DNA of 12,269 nucleotides from Tannockella sp964369175 (GTDB lineage Bacteria > Bacillota_I > Bacilli_A > Erysipelotrichales > Coprobacillaceae), in contig CAYJEM010000061.1 of NCBI GenBank assembly GCA_964369175.1, forward strand, positions 1 to 12,269, read 5' to 3'. Positions 1 to 7,482 of the stretch are shown in pieces. The notes beneath the pieces were generated by a model. The model saw only the letters and a program-made list of their open reading frames with translations, was not told where the DNA came from and searched no databases. How positions within the stretch are numbered: position 1 is the stretch's first letter; every line of letters starts with the position of its first letter. The position numbers and the translations under genes are program-made.

Positions 1-41
1 TAATTTAAATATATTTACTTTTTATTTTTGTTGTATATCAT

Positions 42-107
42 TTATATAAGAAAAGAGATACACATAATGACTCATATTAATGCTTGAGTAATTGTAGTAT
101 CTCTTTT
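42..107 (-). terminator. Probable terminator of the surface-protein gene
   Basis: A perfect 11-bp inverted repeat (AAAAGAGATAC at 51-61, GTATCTCTTTT at 97-107) encloses a smaller ACTCA/TGAGT stem (70-74, 85-89). Read leftward, the closing arm ends in TCTCTTTTCTTATATAAA, so a T-run follows the stem. It lies just past the stop codon at 130. The + strand also runs into CTCTTTTATATACTTATTTTT-like sequence, so the element may work in both directions. The long loop lowers confidence. Confidence 0.5.
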
Positions 108-129
108 ATATACTTATTTTTAAGTTTAA

Positions 130-3100
130 TTATTTATTTTTTTTCTTTTTGCCAAATATAATTAGCCCACCAGCTACAATGCCAGCCCCTCCTAGTAATG
201 CTACCCAAATAATTGTTTGCGTATTATCCCCAGTTCCTGGTGACTGTTTTGACCAAGTTGCAGTCAATGTATTTGTTGTTGGATCAAATATATATCCTTC
301 AAATATATAGCCATCTCTAGTCGGTTCCTCAATTATTGTATCTTTTTCAATAATCAACTCTTTAGGTGGTGTTCCATCATTATTATCTACAATGACTTTA
401 TCTCCATCTTCTACTTCAAATGACTCTTCAGGCAGCTCTCCTCCTGGTGTTGGGTTTACTCCCGGGTATGTTACTGTATGTCTGGCGACAATCTCAACAT
501 TTCCATTGACAGTCGTAATTGCATAGTTACCTACATCATTACCACTAATCGTTGGTACAAGAATGCCTGGATAACTTCCAATATCTGGCGTCTCCTGTGT
601 TTTTGTAATATTTATGTTTATTTCATCACTTGCAAAGAATGCATTATGTGTAAACTGATATGTAAATGTTATTGGATCCAATTCATCCACATCTCTTTTA
701 TAACTATCAACCATGATAGTCACTGGATATGGATTTACTGTATGTGTAAATCCAGCCATAGCACTTACAAGCGTTCCATCTCCTTGCATTTGAGTAGCTA
801 CCACCCATAAATCTGTGACTTTTACATCTTTAGATATTGTTTTTCCAATTAAGTTTTCTTCTGTACCATCTTGTAGGTGCGGTGGAATATCTACAATCTT
901 GATATCTACACCTAAATCTTGTGCTTCTTGAATTGTGAAATTTTTTCCATATATTGTAACAATTATATCATCCAATGGTAACTCGAAGGCTTTACTATTG
1001 TATTCTACAACTATTGATTTTGCCTCAACTACTAGTGGTTCAATACCTAAATTCTCTTTTGTAAGATAGATATTAAATTGTGTATTTGAAGCAATAACTT
1101 TACTCGTTATTGTTGATGCACTTGCTACATAACCATATCTAAATAAATACTCTTCTAACTTCTTAGCAACATCTACGTCAACTAATATATTTTCTACAGT
1201 TTGACCTAGTTTGTATGATTGTGATTCTAGGGTAAAATCTTTTTTAAAGGTAGACCCTGCAGGTGTATAAAAATTAACTGAAATTGTACTTGGTTGTGGT
1301 ACTTCTTCTTTATATACAAATATAAATGTATTTGTTGTCTCATTTATAAAATCTTTTCGAATTATCGTTTCAATTGGTGTATACCCCGGTATATTAGCCG
1401 CCGGTAAAGTAAGTATTTCCAAATCAGTTTCAGCATTTTCAATATCAATACCATTCCCTACTGGTACACCTAGTTCATCAACATGTATTACGTTATATAT
1501 AGCATTTTCATCTGCAGTATATTCAAAAACTAATACATTGTCCATAATTGTATTTTTATGTGATATATAATGGTTATCTGGTGTATAGAAAAGATTAGTA
1601 GGGAACCCTTTTTCACGTAATTGCTTTGTACTAAGCGCTACAGCTCCTACGTAGAAATCAAGCAATTGATCTTGCAGTGTTGTGCGATATGTATATTCCT
1701 TGCCTGTTGTATCGGTATACTTATGTACAATCTCAAGGTTCAAGTCAGATACCTCTTGCCACTGTACAGTATACGTTCTGTTTTGTACAACAGGATCACC
1801 TACTGGTACCGCAATGATTTCATCACTATCGTCTAATGTCCACCCTAAGAATATATGACCTTCTTTTGTAAGATTATGGAAGCTAAGTGGTATAACTAGT
1901 GGTGTCCCGTACTGATACTCTATTACTGTTCCGCTATCATCTTGATCGCTTTTATATGTAACATTAAATGTTTCTATATCCCACCACGCATATACAGTTA
2001 CGTCATGTGCAGGCATAGTATTTAAATCACTTATTTCAAAGCGTAATTCTTCTGGTAACTCAGCACGATTATTTTGGGCAACATGTGACCATCCAAGAAA
2101 TCCTTTTTGAATTACTTCAGGTGGTACATCTGCAGCTGGTAGCCAGCCACTCTCTGCTGTTCCACCAATCGTTGTATTGTTTTCAAAAACTGGCAATAAC
2201 TCTGTTTGATACGGAATATCTTTTACCTCTACAAATGTTGAAGCATATCCAGTATTAAAGGTGATATCATAATCATTACGTTCATAAATAAAATCATACG
2301 CTAAATCATTTACAATTTCGTCTCCATTTAAATCCTTATACGATTTTAGGTAATTAATTGCACCATCTGCATCTATTACCCCATCAACTGGAACTATCTT
2401 CCCCTTACTATCAATCTCATTATAACTCGATACATTTGTGAACCCTGGAATGACATTTGGTACGTAATTTATACCTGGTGATAGTGTATCTGTCTCTTTT
2501 AGATTGTAATACTTATTTCCTTCAAATTCTATCTCCTTTGACCCAGGTTCCATCACTGCTCCTTCTAATGGTTCTAAATATATATTAATATCAGAGTATT
2601 GTGATGTTCCAACCGCAAAGAATGTAATTATACTATTCGATGCTTTTGCCATTAATGCATCCCCGGCAACATTGATATCACTCGTATATACAATTGTTTC
2701 AAATGGCTCTTTATCCGGATACCCTAGTGTTGTAGCTCCAGTTCTCCAACCGTAGTAATTACTAACTTCACCGCCGCCACTAAGAATGAATTTTGTGCCG
2801 TCTGGATATGGCCACTTATCTTCTATGTTTTGTCCATATTTATAGAAAAATGAATAATATCTATTATCTAAATGCGGACTTGCATTAGTGATTGTGTACT
2901 TATGGACAATCCCTGTCTCCACGTCTGTATATACAGCAGTATTAACATTTGCTGGTACCCCAGTTGTTGGTTCTGTATATGTTTTAGAATCTGCTATTAA
3001 TGTCTCATATGTGAATACACCATTTACATCATCACTTTTCCCAACTTGAAATTGTGCCATATAAACAATACTTTCATAGTATAAATTAATTCTTGTTGAA

Positions 3101-4542
3101 CCATTTCCAGTAATTGTAGTTGCAGTATTACCAGATGCATCTAAGAATTCACTCTTAGTGAATTTTCGATACTCTATACCATCTTGTGCTCCAGGAACTT
3201 GACTTTTGTACTGTTCTAAAAAAGCTTCGTCCAATACCTGACCAGTTTTTGCATTTGTTGTTGTTGTCGAATAAACTTCCCATGTCTCATCTGATTCAAT
3301 TTGTTCTGGTGTAAGGCTTCCGGGAAATGTTGCTTCTGTGATAAGTGGGCGAAATGAGACAATTTCAGCAAATTGATTTGCAGGCTCCTTACCTACAACA
3401 TCCAATCTCTCTACATAATAGGTTACAATTACTTCAGCATCATCCGATGTCCAAACTGCTTGTAATGTCATTGAATCTGCTGGCATAGTTGTTGGTAGAA
3501 GATTCCCCGGGTTTCCTGTACTTGGCATCTTAACGTATTTTGTCCCAGTTGCTACATCTATATAATGACTAAGTTCGAATCCTGTTCTTTGTACATCCCA
3601 CAAATAGCTTAGATCAATTCCTTCACCATATTCAGCAGTTGTAGCTGCAACTTGTGTCCCTCCAGCACTATCAATGAGTATATAGTTTTTCTTTCTTAAA
3701 TATTCAACTGTTAATGTTGTGTTATTGCTTGGGCTCACAATATTTGAAAGTTGCCCCTCACCGGTTGATATAAATCCCTCTTTATCTTTAGGGTGTGCAT
3801 ATACGATACTACCAACTGGAATATCTAGAAATGTTTCTTGTTCTGTTACTACACTAGCCCCTCCAATATTTGGATACTCATGCTTAACAATGTATGAAGC
3901 TGTTTGAGTGTTATCAACATATACAACATTATATAAAGTCGTTGTTGGATCTTCACCTAAAGTAACTGAAGATACCGCGGTATCCTTTATAGCATAACCT
4001 GTTATATTTTTATGTGGTACAACGATAGTTACACCTTGTTGTAAGCTGACCTTATATGGATCTGCTATTTCTTCACCACTATCATTAACATACTGTATTG
4101 TATACTCTGTAATATCAGCTGGAGCTTGTTCTCCAACAGTATAATAGGCATACAAATCAACTACAGCTCCGGCAACCAATCCACCATTTGTTGGATCAAT
4201 TGATGTTAGATTAATTTCATTCCCTGCTTCATCACCCCAATAATTAAATAACAATGCACTATTGCTTGTCGCTATTGGTGGTGTTTCACTAGGATAGTGC
4301 ACCCCGTCACCTGTATAGAATGCAATATCTTCATACAGTATACTACCGTCATCGTTATAAAAGTTCACAAAGAACAATCTTTCAACTGCTCCATTTTTAG
4401 AATACCTTACCTCCGGTAACTCTCCATCAGTCGAGGCATCTATGTTAATTTCATCAGATTCAGTATTTGCATATACACTTGGTAATACTGGCATTGATAC
4501 AATCATCATAAACACCATTATGACACTTATTACTTTCTTCAT
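130..4542 (-). CDS. Large LPXTG-like cell-surface protein with MucBP-like and InlB B-repeat-like modules
   Basis: This encodes a 1470-residue secreted, probably wall-anchored protein, likely an adhesin. I chose the ATG at 4542 because AAAGGAACGAGG precedes it at good spacing; the in-frame ATG at 4560 has no ribosome site. Residues 1-25 are a signal peptide (Lys-Lys, hydrophobic core, cleavage after VYA). Seen in order: a B-repeat-like module (about 56-136), two MucBP-like modules (146-208, 216-282), a B-repeat-like module (285-365), a long unrecognised part (370-755), two B-repeat-like modules ending YAWW and TVQWQ (757-930), two MucBP-like modules (935-1080), an MBG-like module (about 1270-1352) and a partial B-repeat (to 1431). 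The C-terminus is SPGTGDN (1434-1440), a hydrophobic helix (about 1444-1464) and KKKK. SPGTG departs from LPXTG at the first residue. The gene is monocistronic, between its own promoter and terminator. Modules are assigned by eye; mucin or host-glycan binding is inferred from families. Confidence 0.88.
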   Translation of the reverse strand: MKKVISVIMVFMMIVSMPVLPSVYANTESDEINIDASTDGELPEVRYSKNGAVERLFFVNFYNDDGSILYEDIAFYTGDGVHYPSETPPIATSNSALLFNYWGDEAGNEINLTSIDPTNGGLVAGAVVDLYAYYTVGEQAPADITEYTIQYVNDSGEEIADPYKVSLQQGVTIVVPHKNITGYAIKDTAVSSVTLGEDPTTTLYNVVYVDNTQTASYIVKHEYPNIGGASVVTEQETFLDIPVGSIVYAHPKDKEGFISTGEGQLSNIVSPSNNTTLTVEYLRKKNYILIDSAGGTQVAATTAEYGEGIDLSYLWDVQRTGFELSHYIDVATGTKYVKMPSTGNPGNLLPTTMPADSMTLQAVWTSDDAEVIVTYYVERLDVVGKEPANQFAEIVSFRPLITEATFPGSLTPEQIESDETWEVYSTTTTNAKTGQVLDEAFLEQYKSQVPGAQDGIEYRKFTKSEFLDASGNTATTITGNGSTRINLYYESIVYMAQFQVGKSDDVNGVFTYETLIADSKTYTEPTTGVPANVNTAVYTDVETGIVHKYTITNASPHLDNRYYSFFYKYGQNIEDKWPYPDGTKFILSGGGEVSNYYGWRTGATTLGYPDKEPFETIVYTSDINVAGDALMAKASNSIITFFAVGTSQYSDINIYLEPLEGAVMEPGSKEIEFEGNKYYNLKETDTLSPGINYVPNVIPGFTNVSSYNEIDSKGKIVPVDGVIDADGAINYLKSYKDLNGDEIVNDLAYDFIYERNDYDITFNTGYASTFVEVKDIPYQTELLPVFENNTTIGGTAESGWLPAADVPPEVIQKGFLGWSHVAQNNRAELPEELRFEISDLNTMPAHDVTVYAWWDIETFNVTYKSDQDDSGTVIEYQYGTPLVIPLSFHNLTKEGHIFLGWTLDDSDEIIAVPVGDPVVQNRTYTVQWQEVSDLNLEIVHKYTDTTGKEYTYRTTLQDQLLDFYVGAVALSTKQLREKGFPTNLFYTPDNHYISHKNTIMDNVLVFEYTADENAIYNVIHVDELGVPVGNGIDIENAETDLEILTLPAANIPGYTPIETIIRKDFINETTNTFIFVYKEEVPQPSTISVNFYTPAGSTFKKDFTLESQSYKLGQTVENILVDVDVAKKLEEYLFRYGYVASASTITSKVIASNTQFNIYLTKENLGIEPLVVEAKSIVVEYNSKAFELPLDDIIVTIYGKNFTIQEAQDLGVDIKIVDIPPHLQDGTEENLIGKTISKDVKVTDLWVVATQMQGDGTLVSAMAGFTHTVNPYPVTIMVDSYKRDVDELDPITFTYQFTHNAFFASDEININITKTQETPDIGSYPGILVPTISGNDVGNYAITTVNGNVEIVARHTVTYPGVNPTPGGELPEESFEVEDGDKVIVDNNDGTPPKELIIEKDTIIEEPTRDGYIFEGYIFDPTTNTLTATWSKQSPGTGDNTQTIIWVALLGGAGIVAGGLIIFGKKKKNK

Positions 4543-4597
4543 TTCCCTCGTTCCTTTCATAATAATTTACACTAATCAAATACCATATTAATTTCAT

Positions 4598-4625
4598 ATG
4601 ATATACACCTATACACTTATTGTAA
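4598..4625 (-). promoter_or_regulatory. Candidate promoter of the surface-protein gene
   Basis: Read leftward, TTACAA (complement of 4620-4625) is followed after 16 bp by TATCAT (complement of 4598-4603). The predicted transcript start is about 50 bases before the ATG at 4542. It lies downstream of the neighbour's terminator, consistent with separate transcription. The match is moderate and AT-rich sequence gives many chance hits. Confidence 0.4.
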
Positions 4626-4674
4626 GTCCCAACGCTATCTACATGCAAGTAATCATATAATATTTTTATATTCT

Positions 4675-4702
4675 AATTAAAAAAGCAACCCCTAAAGGTT
4701 GC
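4675..4702 (-). terminator. Rho-independent terminator of the pterin-synthase-like gene
   Basis: Read leftward, GCAACC (from 4697-4702), a 6-base loop and GGTTGC (from 4685-4690) form a GC-containing stem followed directly by TTTTTTAATTAG. It starts 7 bases after the stop codon and separates this gene from the surface-protein gene. Confidence 0.85.
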
Positions 4703-4708
4703 ATAATT

Positions 4709-5272
4709 TTATTTTCGATAACTACACTTTGGACATGTTCCATCTTCATTTAAGGTTACGCCACAAAGTGGACATTGTGTACTATCTGTAGCTTTTTGAT
4801 ACTCTTCTGTTGCACCATTTACCCCACTTGTGAAAGTTAACTTTGTAATATTTAATTTATCCTTTAACAATTGATATACAATTTTTATCATTCCTTCGAC
4901 AGTCATTGTCTCTTTTGTAACAACAAGTCTACAATCAGGATATGCTTTTGCTAGTGGTATATCAAATGCAGGGCCTTTCATTATATTATTAGGGTGTCCA
5001 TCCTTAATACCTTGTGTTTCATATACACCTAATATTGCTGGTAAAAGTGGATCATCCTCTCTTAAAATTAGAGAATGGTCGAAATTTTGCAGCACTTCCC
5101 ATGCAACCTTTTTTATTTCATTACATGGATAAACCATATTAACTCCCGCGTTAACGTCCCCTTCTACTTCAATTGTTAAAATCCCTGTGTGTCCATGCAA
5201 GTACTGTGCTTCCCCTTGAAATCCGTAAAATCGGTGTGCATATTGCAAATCTAGTGTTGTAATACTTTTCAT
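4709..5272 (-). CDS. 6-pyruvoyl-tetrahydropterin synthase/QueD-like protein with C-terminal zinc ribbon
   Basis: A 187-residue T-fold protein of the PTPS/6-carboxytetrahydropterin synthase family, whose members act on dihydroneopterin triphosphate in queuosine, biopterin or folate pathways. The ATG at 5272 is chosen because AAAGGAG lies 8 bases upstream; the ATG at 5296 lacks a site. Zinc ligands are visible as AH (His13) and HGH (His26, His28); the DH pair (65-66) and KET (Glu121) also match. The Cys that E. coli QueD has four residues before HGH is absent (QueD CGRLHGH, here AQYLHGH), with Glu21 nearby, which recalls the Cys-less PTPS-III type. The terminal pterin-binding Glu motif is replaced by TSGVNG (148-153). 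There is an insertion of about 40 residues after the DH pair. A tail with CPLC (167-170) and CPKC (180-183) is a probable zinc ribbon not found in ordinary QueD. No other queuosine or folate gene is nearby, so the exact reaction is unknown. Confidence 0.8.
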   Translation of the reverse strand: MKSITTLDLQYAHRFYGFQGEAQYLHGHTGILTIEVEGDVNAGVNMVYPCNEIKKVAWEVLQNFDHSLILREDDPLLPAILGVYETQGIKDGHPNNIMKGPAFDIPLAKAYPDCRLVVTKETMTVEGMIKIVYQLLKDKLNITKLTFTSGVNGATEEYQKATDSTQCPLCGVTLNEDGTCPKCSYRK

Positions 5273-5391
5273 AAAATAATCTCCTTTCCTATGCATTCGT
5301 ATTTTGACAGATTGCCCTTAAACAAATAGACTTTGAATAGAAAGATAGAACTTTAAATGATTGCTATATTTTGAATAATATTTCTTGCATC

Positions 5392-5428
5392 TTGTAATAC
5401 AGATAAACAAATATACCTGATATTACAA
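5392..5428. repeat. 8-bp inverted repeat in the divergent intergenic region
   Basis: TTGTAATA (5392-5399) and TATTACAA (5421-5428) are perfect inverted arms separated by 21 bp. They lie in the 345-bp gap between the leftward pterin-synthase-like gene and the rightward hxlR-type gene, which must hold both promoters. It could be an operator. I could not place a convincing leftward promoter or a preQ1 riboswitch here. Confidence 0.35.
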
Positions 5429-5536
5429 AATACTCCCTCTTCCAAAGTGTTTTAACAACCTATCCTTAACATAATCTTATAGTATTAAAAAAATTATTAC
5501 AACTACCACACCTTTTATATTTTTATACATGATTAT

Positions 5537-5566
5537 TTGACTACAAAATATCGTATGTTGTAGAAT
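5537..5566 (+). promoter_or_regulatory. Candidate promoter of the HxlR-type gene
   Basis: TTGACT (5537-5542) and TAGAAT (5561-5566) are separated by 18 bp. An alternative -10 box, a perfect TATAAT, lies at 5586-5591 but has no good -35 box. Either gives a short leader before AGGAGG (5604-5609). Confidence 0.45.
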
Positions 5567-5617
5567 TAATCATATACAATAACATTATAATACTTATATT
5601 TCTAGGAGGAAAATACT

Positions 5618-5959
5618 GTGAAAATAAAAAAAGAATATTCTTGTGCATTATTACTATCAATGGATTTGCTTGGCGGAAAATGGAAAATGCGTATTTTATG
5701 GCATGTCTTAAATAAAGACAATCGTTTTTCACTACTACAAAGAGGTATTCCAGATATTACTCATAAAATGCTTGTGACACAACTTAAAGAACTTGAACAA
5801 AGCGGAATACTTATACGGACTGTTATTTCTAACAAACCATTAAATGTTGAATATTCGCTATCTACGAAATATAAAGAACTAATTCCCCTTATACAAGGTT
5901 TCTGTGATTTTTCAAAGGAATACGCTACAGAAAACAGTATCTCTCTTTTGGATTCATAG
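5618..5959 (+). CDS. HxlR-family winged-helix transcriptional regulator
   Basis: A 113-residue HxlR-family repressor, the group that includes YodB and HypR, redox or electrophile sensors acting as DNA-bound dimers. It starts at GTG 5618, with AGGAGG 8 bases upstream. Family landmarks are all present: an N-terminal Cys9 at the position of the sensing Cys in YodB-type proteins, GGKW (19-22), RFSLL (36-40), the recognition-helix region ITHKMLVTQLKELE (47-60) and the wing VEYSL (77-81). A second Cys is at 96. The gene is followed by a VOC-fold gene whose promoter carries a likely operator directly after this stop codon, so that gene is the probable target. Thiol-based sensing of quinones, aldehydes or similar electrophiles is inferred from the family and Cys9. 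Confidence 0.92.
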   Translation: MKIKKEYSCALLLSMDLLGGKWKMRILWHVLNKDNRFSLLQRGIPDITHKMLVTQLKELEQSGILIRTVISNKPLNVEYSLSTKYKELIPLIQGFCDFSKEYATENSISLLDS

Positions 5960-6006
5960 GTACAAAAAAGTACGTAATTGTACAACTTATTTTGTTTCTA
6001 TATAAT
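5960..6006 (+). promoter_or_regulatory. VOC-gene promoter with a triple GTAC operator, probably HxlR-controlled
   Basis: GTAC occurs at 5960-5963, 5970-5973 and 5980-5983, exactly 10 bp apart, so all three face the same side of the helix. The third overlaps the -35 box TTGTAC (5978-5983), which is followed by a 17-bp spacer and a perfect TATAAT (6001-6006). A repressor bound here would block RNA polymerase. Assigning the adjacent HxlR protein as the binder is inference. Confidence 0.7.
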
Positions 6007-6035
6007 TTAGATACAACGAATAAGGAGGCAGTAAA

Positions 6036-6530
6036 ATGAAATACCCAAGAGCATTTTCACACATAGGTTTGTCAGTACCTAATTTAGAACAGGCAGTTAA
6101 ATTTTATAGCGAAGTAATGGGGTGGTATATTGTTATGGAACCATCTACGATTATAGAAGAAACTTCATCTGCAATCGGCATAATGTGCAAGGAAGTATTT
6201 GGTGCAGGACATGGAGACTTTAAAATAGCTCATCTTGTTACATCTAATTCAATTGGTATTGAATTATTTGAGTTTGCTGATAACAATAAAGAAAAACAAC
6301 CATTTGAATTTAAAAACACTGGATTGTTTCACTTTTCTATTCAAGATCCTGATATAGAAAAGATGGTCGAAACAATTGTCAAGCATGGTGGTAAGCAACG
6401 TATGCCAATCAAAGAATATTACCCAAATGAAAAACCCTACAAAATGTGTTATGTAGAAGACCCATTTGGTATTGTATTTGAAATATATACCCATAGCTAT
6501 GAAGTAACATATTCTAAAGGTGCATATTAA
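6036..6530 (+). CDS. VOC-family (glyoxalase/bleomycin-resistance/dioxygenase fold) metalloprotein
   Basis: A 164-residue single-chain protein of the vicinal oxygen chelate fold with two beta-alpha-beta-beta-beta halves. AAGGAGG (6022-6028) lies 7 bases before the ATG. The first half opens with FSHIGLSV and the second with LFHFSIQ. The four canonical metal positions are all filled: His9, Glu76, His99 and Glu149 (in IVFEIYTH), so a metal-dependent enzyme is likely rather than a binding-only protein. The DPFG turn (142-145) before the last ligand is typical. Substrate cannot be read from sequence: lactoylglutathione lyase-like, thiol-transfer or dioxygenase roles all use this fold. Placement behind an HxlR regulator suggests detoxification of a reactive carbonyl or quinone. 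The gene has its own promoter and a strong terminator. Confidence 0.88.
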   Translation: MKYPRAFSHIGLSVPNLEQAVKFYSEVMGWYIVMEPSTIIEETSSAIGIMCKEVFGAGHGDFKIAHLVTSNSIGIELFEFADNNKEKQPFEFKNTGLFHFSIQDPDIEKMVETIVKHGGKQRMPIKEYYPNEKPYKMCYVEDPFGIVFEIYTHSYEVTYSKGAY

Positions 6531-6551
6531 TTAATAGAAAGCACACTAACT

Positions 6552-6587
6552 AATGAACGACACAAACGTCGTTCATTTTATTTTTCT
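6552..6587 (+). terminator. Rho-independent terminator after the VOC gene
   Basis: A perfect 10-bp stem, AATGAACGAC (6552-6561) and GTCGTTCATT (6568-6577), with a 6-base loop, followed by TTATTTTTCT. It begins about 20 bases after the stop codon. Confidence 0.9.
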
Positions 6588-6967
6588 ACCTTGCTTTACA
6601 TATCTACAAGTCAATATACTGATTGTAATATTGTACCAAAAAAAGAAGCTATTAAATTCATTTTCGCTTACTTATTAATTGCAATACCCACGTAAAAACA
6701 AAAAATGGACAATATATTGTGCAACGGTGCACAGTGGCTTATCAAGCAAGTTATCATTTATATAACGTATCCCTCGATACAACAAATATAGATTACCACA
6801 TATAATTATTTATCTCATTTCTTAGATTCTAAATAAAAATTTTTAGAGATTAAAGTTAGTGTATTATGATTTATTGTCAGTAGTTGTTCAATGATTTTAA
6901 TATTTAAATACATATGTTACAATAACCTAAGATAAGAATAATTATATCTTTATTAAATACATATAGC
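6588..6967. other. Gene-free intergenic region with clustered short dyads
   Basis: About 380 bp without a supported gene. Between 6709 and 6780 there are four dyads: ACAATATATTGT (6709-6720), TGTGCA/TGCACA around ACGG (6718-6733), GCTT/AAGC (6737-6747) and GTATC/GATAC around CCTC (6767-6780). They could be operators or a small structured RNA. A weaker TCTAAA/TTTAGA dyad lies near 6825-6850. No clear promoter for the next gene stands out. Confidence 0.4.
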
Positions 6968-6985
6968 AGGAGGAAGAATTATATT

Positions 6986-7333
6986 GTGAATGTTACAATT
7001 AAAGAGCTACAAGAATATCTATTTAATCATTATTGCACTACTGGTATTGATCAAAGTTTATTTATAAAATTAGTAGAGGAAGTTGGCGAAGTGGCAGAAG
7101 TTCTAAATAAAAAAGCTGGAAGAAAAGAAAGTGTAGCTGAGGATTTACAAACACAACTAGGTAATGAATTAGCAGATGTTATCCATTATTCCTTAGCTAT
7201 TGCTGCACTCAACGGTATTGACATGAATGATGTTATTATTAGTAAAGACAAAGTATCATCAATAAAGTACAATCATAAAACTAATTTAGAGCAATTTATT
7301 TTATATAAGAACAATAATAAGATAATCAAATAA
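6986..7333 (+). CDS. MazG-like nucleotide pyrophosphohydrolase
   Basis: A 115-residue all-alpha NTP pyrophosphohydrolase of the MazG-like/dUTPase superfamily. Such enzymes cleave nucleoside triphosphates, often non-canonical ones, to monophosphate and pyrophosphate and usually act as oligomers with Mg2+. The metal motif is plain: EEVGE (Glu31, Glu32, Glu35) in the first helix and ELAD (Glu61, Asp64) in the second, matching ExxE...ExxD. The length suits a single-domain member, not the two-domain MazG. The start is GTG 6986; AGGAGG (6968-6973) lies 12 bases upstream, slightly long, but no better in-frame start exists. The Asn/Lys-rich C-terminal tail (about 95-115) is not part of the fold. A nucleoside phosphorylase follows after a weak terminator, suggesting a nucleotide-salvage neighbourhood. 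Confidence 0.85.
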   Translation: MNVTIKELQEYLFNHYCTTGIDQSLFIKLVEEVGEVAEVLNKKAGRKESVAEDLQTQLGNELADVIHYSLAIAALNGIDMNDVIISKDKVSSIKYNHKTNLEQFILYKNNNKIIK

Positions 7334-7361
7334 ATTTATGTAAACTATGAGTATATAAAGA

Positions 7362-7383
7362 CCGATAATATATCGATTTTTTA
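7362..7383 (+). terminator. Weak terminator after the MazG-like gene
   Basis: CGATA (7363-7367), loop ATA, TATCG (7371-7375), then ATTTTTTAG. The stem is short, but the sequence resembles the stronger CGAT-core terminators at 9764 and 12081. Confidence 0.5.
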
Positions 7384-7402
7384 GATTTCACTCAATATTT
7401 TT

Positions 7403-7432
7403 TTGAAATATTCTATCGTATACGATAGAATA
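7403..7432 (+). promoter_or_regulatory. Nucleoside phosphorylase promoter with a perfect 24-bp palindromic operator
   Basis: The -35 box TTGAAA (7403-7408), a 17-bp spacer and the -10 box TAGAAT (7426-7431) form a good promoter. A perfect palindrome covers 7409-7432 (left half TATTCTATCGTA, right half its exact complement), filling the spacer and the whole -10 box. This is the placement expected for a steric repressor. The regulator is not identifiable from the window. Confidence 0.75.
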
Positions 7433-7482
7433 ATGAAATACATATACAAATAAGTATATTAATTTATATTATGGAGGATTTT

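Noticed and set aside
478..3907. Open frames on the + strand inside the surface-protein gene
   Set aside because: They are antisense to a well-supported gene, lack ribosome sites and have low-complexity, Ile/Cys/Tyr-rich products.
4543..4560. Six-residue N-terminal extension (MKGTRE) of the surface protein
   Set aside because: These codons contain the ribosome site for the ATG at 4542 and would put charged residues before the signal peptide; the upstream ATG has no site of its own.
5273..5617. preQ1 riboswitch upstream of the pterin-synthase-like gene
   Set aside because: The leader lacks the small C-rich-loop hairpin and A-rich tail pairing into the ribosome site that define the class.
6611..6661. 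A 16-residue hydrophobic peptide on the - strand (MNLIASFFGTILQSVY), like a small toxin or modulin
   Set aside because: No Shine-Dalgarno sequence, no promoter or antisense partner visible, and short hydrophobic frames are common by chance here.
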